From VRUE01 sp963774405 (GTDB lineage Bacteria > Actinomycetota > Thermoleophilia > Solirubrobacterales > 70-9): DNA of 64,000 bases. This document shows, piece by piece, positions 54,329-64,000 of this stretch (position 1 is the first letter of the stretch; every line of letters starts with the position of its first letter). The DNA is taken from NCBI GenBank assembly GCA_963774405.1, contig CAVZEV010000007.1:222246-286245 (forward strand), given 5' to 3'. The notes below the pieces were generated by a model. It was not told the DNA's origin. It saw only the letters and a program-made list of their open reading frames with translations, and made no database searches. Made by a program: the position numbers and the translations under genes.

Positions 54329-54498
54329 TCGACACCGTCGTCGGGCTCGAAGTCGACCTTGTCGCGCACCCCGCAGTCCGGGCAGGCCCAGTCGTCGGGA
54401 ACCTCGCTCCACGGCGTCCCGGCCGGGAACCCCTCGCGCGGGTGCCCCTCCGCCTCGTCATAGACGTACCCGCACCCCGGGCAGCGCCAGCGACTCAT
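54325..54498 (-). CDS. Rubredoxin
   Basis: A 57-residue protein, MSRWRCPGCGYVYDEAEGHP onward, with the two C-x2-C knuckles C6-P-G-C9 and C39-P-D-C42 (WACPDCG) that bind one Fe. The GxPAGTxWxxxPDDW block is of the AlkG2-type rubredoxin that reduces AlkB. It is 62 bases from alkB, with the family A hairpin between, and overlaps the downstream tetR. It is too short for the usual open-reading-frame cutoffs but is certain. Confidence 0.93.
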   Translation of the reverse strand: MSRWRCPGCGYVYDEAEGHPREGFPAGTPWSEVPDDWACPDCGVRDKVDFEPDDGVE

Positions 54499-54510
54499 CG
54501 CGCGCCTCCC

Positions 54511-54557
54511 TTCCGGTGCGCTTTATCCCGGCATATCGGGGAAAAGGCGCACCGGAA
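54511..54557 (-). repeat. Palindromic hairpin repeat, family A, copy 3
   Basis: TTCCGGTGCGC (54511-54521) pairs with GCGCACCGGAA (54547-54557), and the inner part pairs with wobble or mismatches. In the sense (minus) direction it reads CCTTTTCCC...GGGATAAAG, the same as copy 4. It starts two bases after the alkB stop and lies inside the alkB-rubredoxin operon. Confidence 0.85.
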
Positions 54558-54559
54558 CG

Positions 54560-55750
54560 TCATGCTGCACCGCCGTAGCGGGCGAGGAGGCGCTTGCGGG
54601 CCCGCGGGTGGATGTTGGCCTGGGTGAGGTCGCCGTTGTAGTGGTCGACGAGGATCGGGTCCATCACCCGTCGCCACAGCGGCGGGAACCAGGCGAGCAC
54701 GATCATCCCGGCGTAACCGGTGGGCAGCTGCGGCGCTTCGTCGACGTGGCGCAGCGCCTGGTAGCGACGGGTCGGGTTGGCGTGGTGGTCGGAGTGGCGT
54801 TGCAGGTGGTAGAGCAGGACGTTGGAGGCGACGTTGTTGCTGTTCCAGCTGTGCTCGGGGCGGCAGCGCTCGTAGCGGCCGTCCTCTTTCTTTTGCCGCA
54901 GCAATCCGTAGTGCTCGAGGTAGTTGACGACCTCGAGCAACGAGAAGCCGAGGATCGCCTGTAGCACCAGGTATGGCAGCACGACCGGGCCGAAGCCGAT
55001 CGTCAGGGCGGCGAAGAGGACGACGGTCATCGCCCAGGCGCCGACGATGTCGTTGCGCAGGCTCCAGTGGGATTTGCCCAAGCGGTCGAGGCGGGCGGCC
55101 TCGATCCCCCAGGCCGAGGTGAGGCTGCCCGCGACCGTGCGCGGCAGGAAGGCCCAGAAGCTCTCCCCCAGCCGCGAGCTTGCCGGGTCCTCGGGAGTGG
55201 CGACGCGAACGTGGTGGCCGCGGTTGTGCTCGATGAAGAAGTGGCCGTAGCCGGTCTGGGCGAGGGCGATGCGGCTCAACCACTTCTCCATGTCGTCGCG
55301 CTTGTGGCCGAGCTCGTGGGCGGTGTTGATCGCGATCCCGCCGACGACCCCCATCGTCAGCGCCAGGCCGATGCTCTCCAGCACCGAGAGGTCGCCGCTG
55401 GACCACAGGTAGCAGGCAAAGATCAGCCCGGCGTACTGCACCGGGATGAAGAGATAGGTGCACCAGCGGTAGTAGCGGTCCTGCTCGAGCCACTTGAGGA
55501 TGCTGTCGGGCGGGTTGCTCGGGTCGACGCCGATCGCGATGTCGAGCAGCGGGAAGACGCCGAAGACGAGCAGTGGCCCGAAGAACCAGAAGCCCTCGAA
55601 GCCGGTGGCTTCGACGCTGGCCCAGGCGATGAAGGGGGCGAAAGGGATGATCAGGCCGAGCAGCCAGGCGTAGCGCTTGGCGTCGTGCCAGGCGGCCGGG
55701 TTGAGTTCGATCTCCGGCCCGTGATCATGACTGTGCGCCGCTGCCTCCAT
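54560..55750 (-). CDS. alkB: Alkane 1-monooxygenase
   Basis: Hydroxylates medium-chain n-alkanes at the terminal carbon using O2 and electrons from rubredoxin. The 396-residue membrane protein has six TM segments and the full set of di-iron His motifs: NTAHELGHKRDDM, GHFFIEHNRGHHVRVATPED, NYLEHYGLLRQ and LLYHLQRHSDHHANPTRRYQ. It heads the alkB-rubredoxin-tetR operon. A strong inverted repeat lies upstream (55788-55816), about 40 bases from the start. A palindromic hairpin follows its stop. Confidence 0.95.
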   Translation of the reverse strand: MEAAAHSHDHGPEIELNPAAWHDAKRYAWLLGLIIPFAPFIAWASVEATGFEGFWFFGPLLVFGVFPLLDIAIGVDPSNPPDSILKWLEQDRYYRWCTYLFIPVQYAGLIFACYLWSSGDLSVLESIGLALTMGVVGGIAINTAHELGHKRDDMEKWLSRIALAQTGYGHFFIEHNRGHHVRVATPEDPASSRLGESFWAFLPRTVAGSLTSAWGIEAARLDRLGKSHWSLRNDIVGAWAMTVVLFAALTIGFGPVVLPYLVLQAILGFSLLEVVNYLEHYGLLRQKKEDGRYERCRPEHSWNSNNVASNVLLYHLQRHSDHHANPTRRYQALRHVDEAPQLPTGYAGMIVLAWFPPLWRRVMDPILVDHYNGDLTQANIHPRARKRLLARYGGAA

Positions 55751-55787
55751 CGCTCCTCCTTGTCAAATACCCAGGGTGCGTCCTCGT

Positions 55788-55816
55788 GGTTTACAAGATA
55801 GCGAGATTTGTAAACC
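55788..55816. promoter_or_regulatory. Operator upstream of alkB
   Basis: GGTTTACAA (55788-55796) and TTGTAAACC (55808-55816) form a perfect 9-bp inverted repeat with an 11-base spacer. The spacing fits a TetR-type dimer; the operon encodes one. Confidence 0.75.
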
Positions 55817-55937
55817 GACGCAACAAGAAAGCGCTAACTGTCGCCAGTCGCCAAACAGGTGCAACGCATAGCGGCCCCGGGAGAACCGCAAAGCGTTGCA
55901 CCGACCCTGGCGCGGCTTCCTCGCTACCATCCTCCCC

Positions 55938-56158
55938 GTGTACACGCTCTTGGGCTTCCTCCAGGTGATCATCAGCGGAGTGCTGATCTTCCTGATCCTG
56001 CTGCACTCCGGCAAAGACACCGGCCTCTCCGGCGCCTTCGGCATCGGCGGTGGCGGCAGCTCCTTCGGCGGCGGCTCGATGGTCGAGCGCAACCTCGACC
56101 GCGCGACGATCTTCTTCGCGATCCTCTTCGTCCTCAACACCCTCGTACTGCTGAAGAT

Positions 56159-56162
<4 letters not shown>
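55938..56162 (+). CDS. secG: Preprotein translocase subunit SecG
   Basis: A 74-residue protein from GTG 55938: VYTLLGFLQVIISGVLIFLI, then LLHSGKDTGLSGAFGIGGGG and a second TM (ATIFFAILFVLNTLVLLKI). The two-TM hairpin with a Gly/Ser-rich linker (SFGGGSMVERNLDRATIF) is diagnostic. It assists SecYE in protein export. The end overlaps the convergent ccmF by four bases. Confidence 0.92.
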
Positions 56163-58544
<2,382 letters not shown>

Positions 58545-58555
<11 letters not shown>

Positions 58556-58943
58556 TCGTCGTGAACTTCGACGGGCACTTGGTCACCAGCGTGTCGGGTT
58601 CGCCGACGAAGGTGCCCTTGTCGACCGCCCCGGTGAGGACGATCTCGCGCCCGGCTCGGAAGGGGTCGGGCACGGTGCCGGTGTAGGTGACCGGCAGCGT
58701 CGGGCCACCGCCTTCGCGGTCGACGACGCGGAAGTCGAGCTGCTCGCCGCGGTGGCGGATCGAGCCGGGCACGACCTTGCCGGTCATGTCGATGCTCGAG
58801 CTGGTGGCGAGGCCGACCAGTTGCGAGGGCTCCTTGGCTTCTGAGGCGGCGCTGAACGAGGTGTAGACGAGGGCTACCGCCAGGAGGACGGCGACGCTCA
58901 AGGCCACAACCAGCCGGATCTTCCGCTTGCGCTGGGGATCCAC
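58545..58943 (-). CDS. ccmE: Cytochrome c maturation protein CcmE, Cys-type
   Basis: A 132-residue heme chaperone: one TM (LVVALSVAVLLAVALVYTSF) and an OB-fold domain (KVVPGSIRHRGEQLDFRVVD, GTVPDPFRAGREIVLTGAVD). In most CcmE the heme binds covalently to His in H-x3-Y. Here the motif is TLVTKCPSKF, with Cys123 in place of His and Phe127 in place of Tyr. This is the Cys-type known from archaea, Desulfovibrio and some other bacteria. It overlaps ccmF by 11 bases, so the two are coupled. Confidence 0.88.
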
Positions 58944-58972
58944 GGTTGGGGATTATCGCAATCTGGGTTGGG

Positions 58973-59040
58973 GGGCGACCGTGAGGGGGTCCGCGGACGC
59001 GCTTCGCGCTGAGTGTCCGCGGACCCCCTCACGGTCGCCC
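58973..59040 (+). repeat. Long hairpin element, family B variant, copy 4
   Basis: A perfect 26-bp stem (58973-58998 with 59015-59040) closes a shorter 16-nt loop, GCGCTTCGCGCTGAGT. The loop ends in TGAGT like the other B copies. Unlike them it is between divergent starts, about 30 bases before the SDR start, so it is in a 5' leader. Confidence 0.75.
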
Positions 59041-59069
59041 TCGGCAGCTCAGGGTGCGAGAATCGGCCG

Positions 59070-59783
59070 ATGGAGACCAGCGGAAGCGAGCGCGTGCTGC
59101 TGATTACGGGAGCTTCGAGTGGGATCGGGGCGGCGACCGCTCGAGCGGCAGCTTCTGATTACCGGCTCGTGCTGGCGGCTCGCAAAGTCGAGGCGCTCGA
59201 AGAGCTGGTCGAGGAGCTTGGGGGTGCTGAGCGGGCGCTGGCGGTGCGGTGCGATGTGACGGAGTGGGAGCAGGTTGAGGCGATGAGCGCGGCTGCGCTC
59301 GATCGGTTTGGGCGGATTGATGTGGTCTTTGCCAATGCGGGGTTCGGGGCCACTCGGGGGTTTCTCGAGGAGTCGCCGGAGCACTGGCGGTCGATGGTGC
59401 TGACCAATGTGTATGGGGTGGCGTTGACTATTCGGGCGACTCTTCCGCATCTGCTTGAGCGGGGGGACGGGCACTTTGTGGTCACCAGCTCGGTCGCCGG
59501 GCGGCGGGCGCTGCCGGGGTCGCTCTACTCGGCGACCAAGTTCGCGGCGACGGCGATCGGGGAGTCGCTGCGGGCCGAGCTGCGCCAGATGCACGACAAC
59601 CACGAGATCCGCGTCACCCTGATCGAGCCCGGCATGGTCGACACGCCCTTCTTCGACAACCGCCCCGGCGAGTGGGCCCTGCAGGACGAGGACATCGCCA
59701 AGGCGGTGCTCTACGCACTGGACCAGCGCCCGGGCGTCGACGTCAACGAGATCCTGATCAGGCCGACGAGCCAGCCGAGCTAG
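59070..59783 (+). CDS. Short-chain dehydrogenase/reductase
   Basis: A 237-residue classical SDR starting METSGSERVLLITGASSGIG. Signatures: N-A-G in VVFANAGFGATRGFLEESPE, catalytic Ser in FVVTSSVAGRRALPGSLYSA, Y-x3-K in LYSATKF and VTLIEPGMVDTPFFDNRPGE. The 5' two-thirds (to about 59510) uses G- or T-ending codons (ggg, gtg, cgg, act, gat), whereas the last third has the strongly C-ending codons of the genome. That contrast suggests a mosaic gene. A longer frame from 59013 would start inside the hairpin and is rejected. Confidence 0.85.
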   Translation: METSGSERVLLITGASSGIGAATARAAASDYRLVLAARKVEALEELVEELGGAERALAVRCDVTEWEQVEAMSAAALDRFGRIDVVFANAGFGATRGFLEESPEHWRSMVLTNVYGVALTIRATLPHLLERGDGHFVVTSSVAGRRALPGSLYSATKFAATAIGESLRAELRQMHDNHEIRVTLIEPGMVDTPFFDNRPGEWALQDEDIAKAVLYALDQRPGVDVNEILIRPTSQPS

Positions 59784-59786
59784 CGC

Positions 59787-62677
59787 TCAGCGCCCGCCCT
59801 TGCGGTGGTGCCTCTTGTGCCGCTTGTGCTTCCTGCACGGCGTGCGCAGCCTCGGGCGCTGGTTGGCGTGCTTGCCGTTCTGCCCCTTGAAGCGGGCGAT
59901 CACCTTGTACCTGCGCCCGCAGAGGTTGCTTGAGTTGACCAGCAGGCCCCGCTTCTTGCCGCCTTTGATCGTGACCACGAACTTCGAGACTGGCACGTCG
60001 GGCACGGTGTCGAAGGTGGTGCGCAGGCGGCCCTTGACGCTGTCGATGCGGCCGTCGAGGACGACGTCGACCTGGCCGTTCAGCGCCGCCACCATGTCCG
60101 GCAGTTCGTGGCTCGAGGAGCGCAGGTAGACCGGGCCTTTGAGCGGGCCGTCGAGCAGCGGCGTCGTCGCTTCGGCGAAGCCGTAGATCGAGTCCTTGGG
60201 GCAGTTGTGGGATGCGAACTGCACCCGCGTGCAGACGTTGGCCAGGCTCGACTGTTCGAGGATCAGCGGCTTCGGCAGCTTGACCGCGGCGCGGCCGATG
60301 TTGGCGTCGCCGTCGCGGGCGAGGAGGACGGCGCGCAGCTTCGGGCTCTTCGCCCGCCGCGTGCCGCCGAAGACCCGCATGTAGAGCTTCGGCTTGAAGT
60401 CGAGCTTCTCGCAGCCGTTGACCTTGAACGGCGAGGAGACCGCGAAGGAGCTGAAGGCGGCCGGGTCGAGCGGGTTGGCGCCGCCGCCGCGCAGCACCCC
60501 GCTGGTCGCGAAGGCCGAGCAGTTGGTCGGGTTGAGCGAGAACTTCGGCCGGTCGAGCTTGACGTTGATCGAGCGGAGGTCGAGCAGGGCGCCGCCGAAG
60601 ACGTGCGGGATCGGGTCGGATACCGCGTGCACCCGCGCCGTTTCGGGATCGACGAACAGCGCCACCCTCACCACGACCGAGCCGAGATCGAATGGCCCGG
60701 CCGTGGCGGGGGTGATCACTGCCAGGGAGAGAGGGGCCCCGCGATAGGGCCCGGTGAGGAAGACCTTGCCGGTGGTGCGGTACGGGTTGGCGCCGCTGCC
60801 GGCGCTGACCGCGGCGCTGCCGATCAGGCTCGAGTCCGGGCAGCTGGAGTGGGCGGCCTCGGCCGCACCGCTGCTCGCCGCCGCCGCGGCAAGTGCGGAG
60901 CCGGGGCAGTAGCGAACGCCCGCCAGCTTCGCGGTCAGGCCCGGAGGAAGGGTCACGTCGACGCCCTTCAGCTCCTGGTTGCCGTCGTTGCGGGTGCTGT
61001 TGATCGCGAACTGGGTGTAGGCGCCGCCCTTGGGATTGCTGTCGTTGGTGCCGAAGCCCGGCGCGAACGGCCGCGCCCCGAGCGTCGTCGCGCAGGGGCC
61101 GCCGCCGGGGGCGGTGGTGAGGGTGAAGCCTTTGTCCGCGGCACCGCCATCGGGCGTTCCCGACCAGGCTGTCATCGCATGGCTAGTCCTGTTCGGCCCG
61201 CAGGTCGGCGGGCTGGTCAACGTCCCCTTGGCACCGTCGAGCGTGACCCGGACCGAGTCGAAGGGCAGCCTGCGGCGCTTCGTGCACCTGCGCGGTCAGC
61301 CGGCCGGTCTGCGGGTTGGCCTTGACGTTGCCGAGCAGGCGGATCGAGAGTCCACGGGCGGCCGACTCGGCGTCGATGAAGATCCGGTACTCGTTGCCCG
61401 AGGCCGGGTCGCGGCTCTGCTGGCCGGCGAGGTAGACGTTGCCGGTCAGGGTGCCGTCTGGCAGCGGCGGCGTGTCGATCGCAACCGTGCCGATCTTCGA
61501 GCCCGCCGGGCAGGCGACCGGGTTGCGCGTGCCTCGGCCGAATTGGGCGTCGGTACACGCCTGCAGGCTGGGAGCCGAGGAAGGGTTGAGGCCAAGGCCC
61601 TGCGGCAGTGAGACGTCGGCATTGCGCACGTTGGACTGGTAGATCGAGTCGCCCGGTGCGAAGGGGACGCTAACCGTCACCGTGCCGCCCATCGGCGAGT
61701 CGGTCTGGCTCGTGCCGGGGGCCTGCGAGGTGGTCGGTTTGAACGGCACTTTGCCGCAGCCTTCCGGCATCACCCGGCTGCCGTCGGGTTCCTTGGGCAG
61801 CGGCGATTCGAGGAACTGGGAGCCGGCGAGGAAGGCGGCCGACGGCGGCGCCGGGGCGGCTTCGTCGTAGTCGTCCTGGGGCGCCGATTCCTCGACCGAG
61901 TCGGCATGGAGGAGGGTGTTGTAGACTGTTGCGAAGGCCGGCTGGTTGGGATCGAAGCAGGTGCTCGGTGTGGCGATGAAGGAACCACCCGTTTCGGTTG
62001 GCAGGCCGCCGCTGCCGACCGTGCCGTCGAAGACGAGGCGGTTCTTGAGGACCGATGCCCGGGATCGAGGGGACGTGGATCGTGAAGTACTCGTGGTAGT
62101 CGCCGTCCCACTTGACCCCGGCGTTGAGGAATACTTCGCCGATGTCCAGCGGCAGGGTGAAGCCGAAGCGCGCCGGTTCACCCGGCCGGGGGCACGAGGT
62201 TGTAGACGGGAATCTGCGGGACGGTGACGGGCGGCGTGCCTATCGGTTCGACGACGGCGGCGGCCGTCACGTTGCTGTAGCCCACCTGGGCGTTGCCGGG
62301 ACAGCCCCCCGCCGGGAATTTCCCGTTTTCGAGTTCGCACTGGGGCGTGGCCTGGGGGTTGACGCTGAGCCCCTGCGGGAGGTCGACGAGGACGGTCTTC
62401 AGGTTGCCCGACGGCGTTTCGAAGAGCCCGGAGTGCTTGACGATGATCTGGGTGAAGCCGTCTTTCGGATGGCTCGCGGCCTGCTTGGAGAACTGATCCG
62501 GGGTGTCGACGCTGCATTCCGGCACGTCGGTCGTGCAGGTACCGGCCTGCCACCCGGCTTCGACCGTTTCCGGCTTGCCTTCGATGATGTCGACGGCTCC
62601 GGCGGGGGCCGCGGCGGCAAGCGCCAAGAAAACCATGGATACCGCAGCACAAAGCCAGATCCCGCCCGCTTCCCCAT
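59787..62677 (-). CDS. Very large secreted protein of unknown function (several frameshifts)
   Basis: About 960 residues when frames are joined. The ribosome binding site GGAGGAGAG precedes ATG 62677; correcting a lost G yields the signal peptide MGKRAGIWLCAAVSMVFLAL, cleaved near APAGAVD. The mature part is strand-rich with repeated modules, each with V-x-L-P-x-G-L-(S/G/T)-x-N/K-P/L and a Cys pair (VLVDLPQGLSVNPQATPQCE, ADVSLPQGLGLNPSSAPSLQ, GVDVTLPPGLTAKLAGVRYC). The end is very basic (CRKHKRHKRHHRKGGR). Extra bases are visible at about 61270, 62056 and 62182. Such proteins are common in Thermoleophilia; function unknown, possibly a wall-bound adhesin. Confidence 0.7.
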
Positions 62678-62727
62678 CGTGACTCTCCTCCCGTCGTCGG
62701 TCATCTGCCTAAGCCTACCCGATTTTA

Positions 62728-62741
62728 ATGATTTAGATCAT
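62728..62741. promoter_or_regulatory. Inverted repeat in AT-rich promoter of the wHTH gene
   Basis: ATGAT-TTAG-ATCAT is a perfect 5-bp inverted repeat in an AT-rich stretch between divergent genes. It may be the operator of the adjacent wHTH gene. Confidence 0.4.
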
Positions 62742-62801
62742 CATTTTTTGGTATCAATAGCCCTACAAGTAGGTAAAGAAGTTGATCATCGGAGGAATCC
62801 C

Positions 62802-63101
62802 ATGACTGGCACTCCTGGCTCGCGCCAATACCCACCCCCTTCGCATCTAAATCCTGGAAGTGCTCGGATGGACGGGCGGCCTCACGCTCTTCCCCAGCGA
62901 CCTCAGCTACGAGCTGCGCACGCCGCTCAGCAACGTCAACTATCACGTCACAGAGCTGCGCCGCACGGGCCTGGTCGAGCTGGGCGAACGCCAGATGCGC
63001 GGCGCCACCGAGCACTTCTACCGCGAGGCGAAGGTCAGCGCCAATGGCAATGGCAGCGGCGACGGGCGGGTCACGAAGAGAAAGAAGGCCGCAGCCATAG
63101 A
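62802..63101 (+). pseudogene. ArsR/MarR-type winged-helix regulator, frame-disrupted
   Basis: ATG 62802 has an excellent ribosome binding site (GGAGGAATCCC) but its frame leaves the protein-like reading after about 10 codons. One base over, the sequence encodes ILEVLGWTGGLTLFPSDLSY, ELRTPLSNVNYHVTELRRTG and LVELGERQMRGATEHFYREA, a typical winged helix (P-L-S-x-V-x-Y-H-V recognition helix). The frame then runs on into tRNA-Gly with no stop, while TAG at 63099-63101 in another frame could be the true end. Two one-base errors or mutations would explain this. Confidence 0.5.
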
Positions 63102-63112
63102 ATCACTCACGC

Positions 63113-63185
63113 GCGGACGTAGCTCAGCTGGTAGAGCGCGAGCTTCCCAAGCTCGAGGTCGCGGGTCAAGAACCCGTCGTCCGCT
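63113..63185 (+). tRNA. tRNA-Gly (CCC)
   Basis: Acceptor GCGGACG pairs with CGTCCGC, discriminator T. D arm GCTCAGCTGGTAGAGC, anticodon stem CGAGC/GCTCG with loop TTCCCAA (anticodon CCC), T arm CGGGTCAAGAACCCG. Length 73 nt, CCA not encoded. Confidence 0.95.
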
Positions 63186-63189
63186 TTTC

Positions 63190-63708
63190 GTGAGCCTGCG
63201 CTCTCTCCTCGCCTCTTTCGCCGTGCTGGCCGTCGTCGGCCTGCTCGCCTTCGGCCTGCTCAACAAAGGGGCGACCAAGATCGCGCTCGGCGACCCGGTG
63301 CCGGACAAGGTGCTGCCGCGGCTGCCGGGACCAGGGCACGGCTGGATCGCCGCGTACCGCGGCAAGTGGGTGCTGGTCAACCTCTGGGCCTCGTGGTGCA
63401 TCCCCTGCCGCCAGGAGGCGCCGGTGCTGCAGCGCTTCTACGAGCGCAACCGCCGCAACGACACGACGGTGCTGGGGATCAACGTGCAGGACAACGAGGA
63501 CGACGCCCGCGCCTTCCTGCGCGAACACCCGACCGCATACCCGCAGCTGCGCTCGGTCGGCAACGAACGCAGCGAAGCCTTCGGCTCGACCGGCGTGCCG
63601 GAGAACTTCCTGGTCGATCCCAAGGGTGACCTGGCCCTGATCTGGCGCGGCCCGGTCGAAGACCGCTTCTTCAGCCAAGCCGTCCCCTTGATCGAAGCCG
63701 CCCGATGA
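63190..63708 (+). CDS. CcmG/ResA-like thioredoxin-family protein
   Basis: A 172-residue membrane-anchored thioredoxin. From GTG 63190: VSLRSLLASFAVLAVVGLLA (TM anchor), then GDPVPDKVLPRLPGPGHGWI, VLVNLWASWCIPCRQEAPVL with the redox Cys70/Cys73, the CcmG-type insertion (VLGINVQDNEDDARAFLREH) and the cis-Pro in STGVPENFLVDPKG. It likely reduces the heme-binding cysteines of apocytochrome c. GTG starts four bases after tRNA-Gly. It is followed by ccmH. Confidence 0.85.
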   Translation: MSLRSLLASFAVLAVVGLLAFGLLNKGATKIALGDPVPDKVLPRLPGPGHGWIAAYRGKWVLVNLWASWCIPCRQEAPVLQRFYERNRRNDTTVLGINVQDNEDDARAFLREHPTAYPQLRSVGNERSEAFGSTGVPENFLVDPKGDLALIWRGPVEDRFFSQAVPLIEAAR

Positions 63709-64000
63709 GCTTCCGGTGCGCCTTTTCCCGGCTATTCAGGGATAAAGCGCACCGGAACGCGCTGTGCGCGTTGGTAGCGGCCATGGCGCTGGCGGCGCCG
63801 GCCGCCGCGGCGCCGGCGCCGCAGACGACGACCAACGCGATCGAAGCGGAAGTGATGTGCCCGGTCTGCGGCACCCTGCTCGAGCTGGCCGAATCACCGC
63901 AGGCGAAGCGCGAGAAGGTCTTCGTCGCCAAGCTGGTCGCCGCGGGCAAGAGCAAGACCGAACGGAACCGAGTACACGCGACATAATACGTATTGCTTTT
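63705..64000 (+). CDS. CcmH-family cytochrome c maturation protein, 5' part (disrupted at the end)
   Basis: A signal peptide-like segment (LCALVAAMALAAPAAAAPAP) is followed by EAEVMCPVCGTLLELAESPQ, the L/M-C-x-x-C heme-lyase redox motif of CcmH, and KREKVFVAKLVAAGKSKTE. The frame then turns into RNRVHAT-stop instead of the expected continuation. ATG 63705 overlaps the previous stop (ATGA) but would place the 47-nt palindrome inside the N-terminus (MSFRCAFSRLFRDKAHRN). A start after the hairpin, at TTG about 63770 or ATG about 63781, would give an ordinary signal peptide. The last bases may be non-genomic. Confidence 0.7.
63711..63757 (+). repeat. Palindromic hairpin repeat, family A, copy 4
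   Basis: TTCCGGTGCGC (63711-63721) pairs with GCGCACCGGAA (63747-63757), with an inner CCTTTTCCC and GGGATAAAG. It starts two bases after the stop of the CcmG-like gene and occupies the 5' end of the ccmH frame. Confidence 0.85.
63987..63997. other. Adapter-like 11-mer at window end
   Basis: TACGTATTGCT equals, from memory, the last 11 bases of the Oxford Nanopore Y-adapter top strand. The ccmH frame is lost just before it, and the local composition is unlike the surrounding gene. Confidence 0.45.

Noticed and set aside
54495..54560. Peptides of the type FRCAFS...DKAHRK in several frames
   Set aside because: They are translations of the family A palindrome in both directions, not conserved proteins.
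62860..63189. A continuous frame joining the wHTH gene, tRNA-Gly and the thioredoxin gene
   Set aside because: It translates through a tRNA; the thioredoxin starts at GTG 63190, and the wHTH gene must end earlier.

Overview
The window looks like a chromosomal segment of a very GC-rich actinobacterium of the Thermoleophilia/Solirubrobacterales type. This rests on strong GC at third codon positions, a mycobacterium-like fatty-acid operon, GTP-dependent PEP carboxykinase, AlkB with rubredoxin, an actinobacterial-type SOS box, DUF5678 and DUF2252 proteins, and c-type cytochrome maturation genes. The family calls come from reading the sequence; no database search was run.

Layout. 0-7.4 kb: two glycosyltransferase genes (one a GT2-GT4 fusion), then four tandem secreted GH26 (beta-mannanase-like) paralogues. 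7.4-13.7 kb: central metabolism (PEPCK, DUF4333 lipoprotein, sucCD, a ferredoxin). 13.0-15.9 kb: an HxlR-type regulator divergent from an MMPL transporter. 16.0-22.9 kb: a TetR-controlled lipid operon (thiolase, FabG4-like, MaoC/HtdX-like, two acyl-CoA dehydrogenases). 23-30 kb: an AAA ATPase, then a stretch full of single-base indels (acyl-CoA synthetase, SnoaL-like remnant, GGDEF-EAL protein, DUF255 protein). 30-36 kb: MMPL transporter, glutamine synthetase, a Cys-less carboxymuconolactone-decarboxylase-like protein, a secreted protein and an RlpA-like protein behind a ydaO-type (c-di-AMP) riboswitch. 36.3-38.5 kb: rnpB, an SDR, lexA with its SOS box, and tRNA-Leu(GAG). 38.5-51 kb: a small AT-richer pocket, MMPL, a receiver/kinase/LuxR regulator set, USP, PiT phosphate transporter with its PhoU-like partner, DUF5678, DUF2252, MFS and GAP proteins. 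51-59 kb: Dtd, PdxH-like, a TetR/methyltransferase/GNAT operon, an alkB-rubredoxin-tetR operon, secG, and ccmF-ccmE. 59-64 kb: an SDR, a very large secreted protein, a broken wHTH regulator, tRNA-Gly(CCC), a CcmG-like thioredoxin and the start of ccmH.

Most unusual signal: three families of long hairpins sit within a few to about 30 bases after stop codons and point in the sense direction of the preceding gene. Two families have near-constant loops (24 nt, or about 100-110 nt) closed by perfect stems, mostly 26-27 bp, whose sequence differs in every copy. The third is a repeated 45-47 nt palindrome with paired substitutions in its stem.

Data quality: many genes carry one-base indels (mostly an extra G or C) while the protein sequence on both sides stays conserved. 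The last bases contain an 11-mer that, from memory, matches the end of a nanopore adapter. Many apparent pseudogenes here may therefore be consensus errors.
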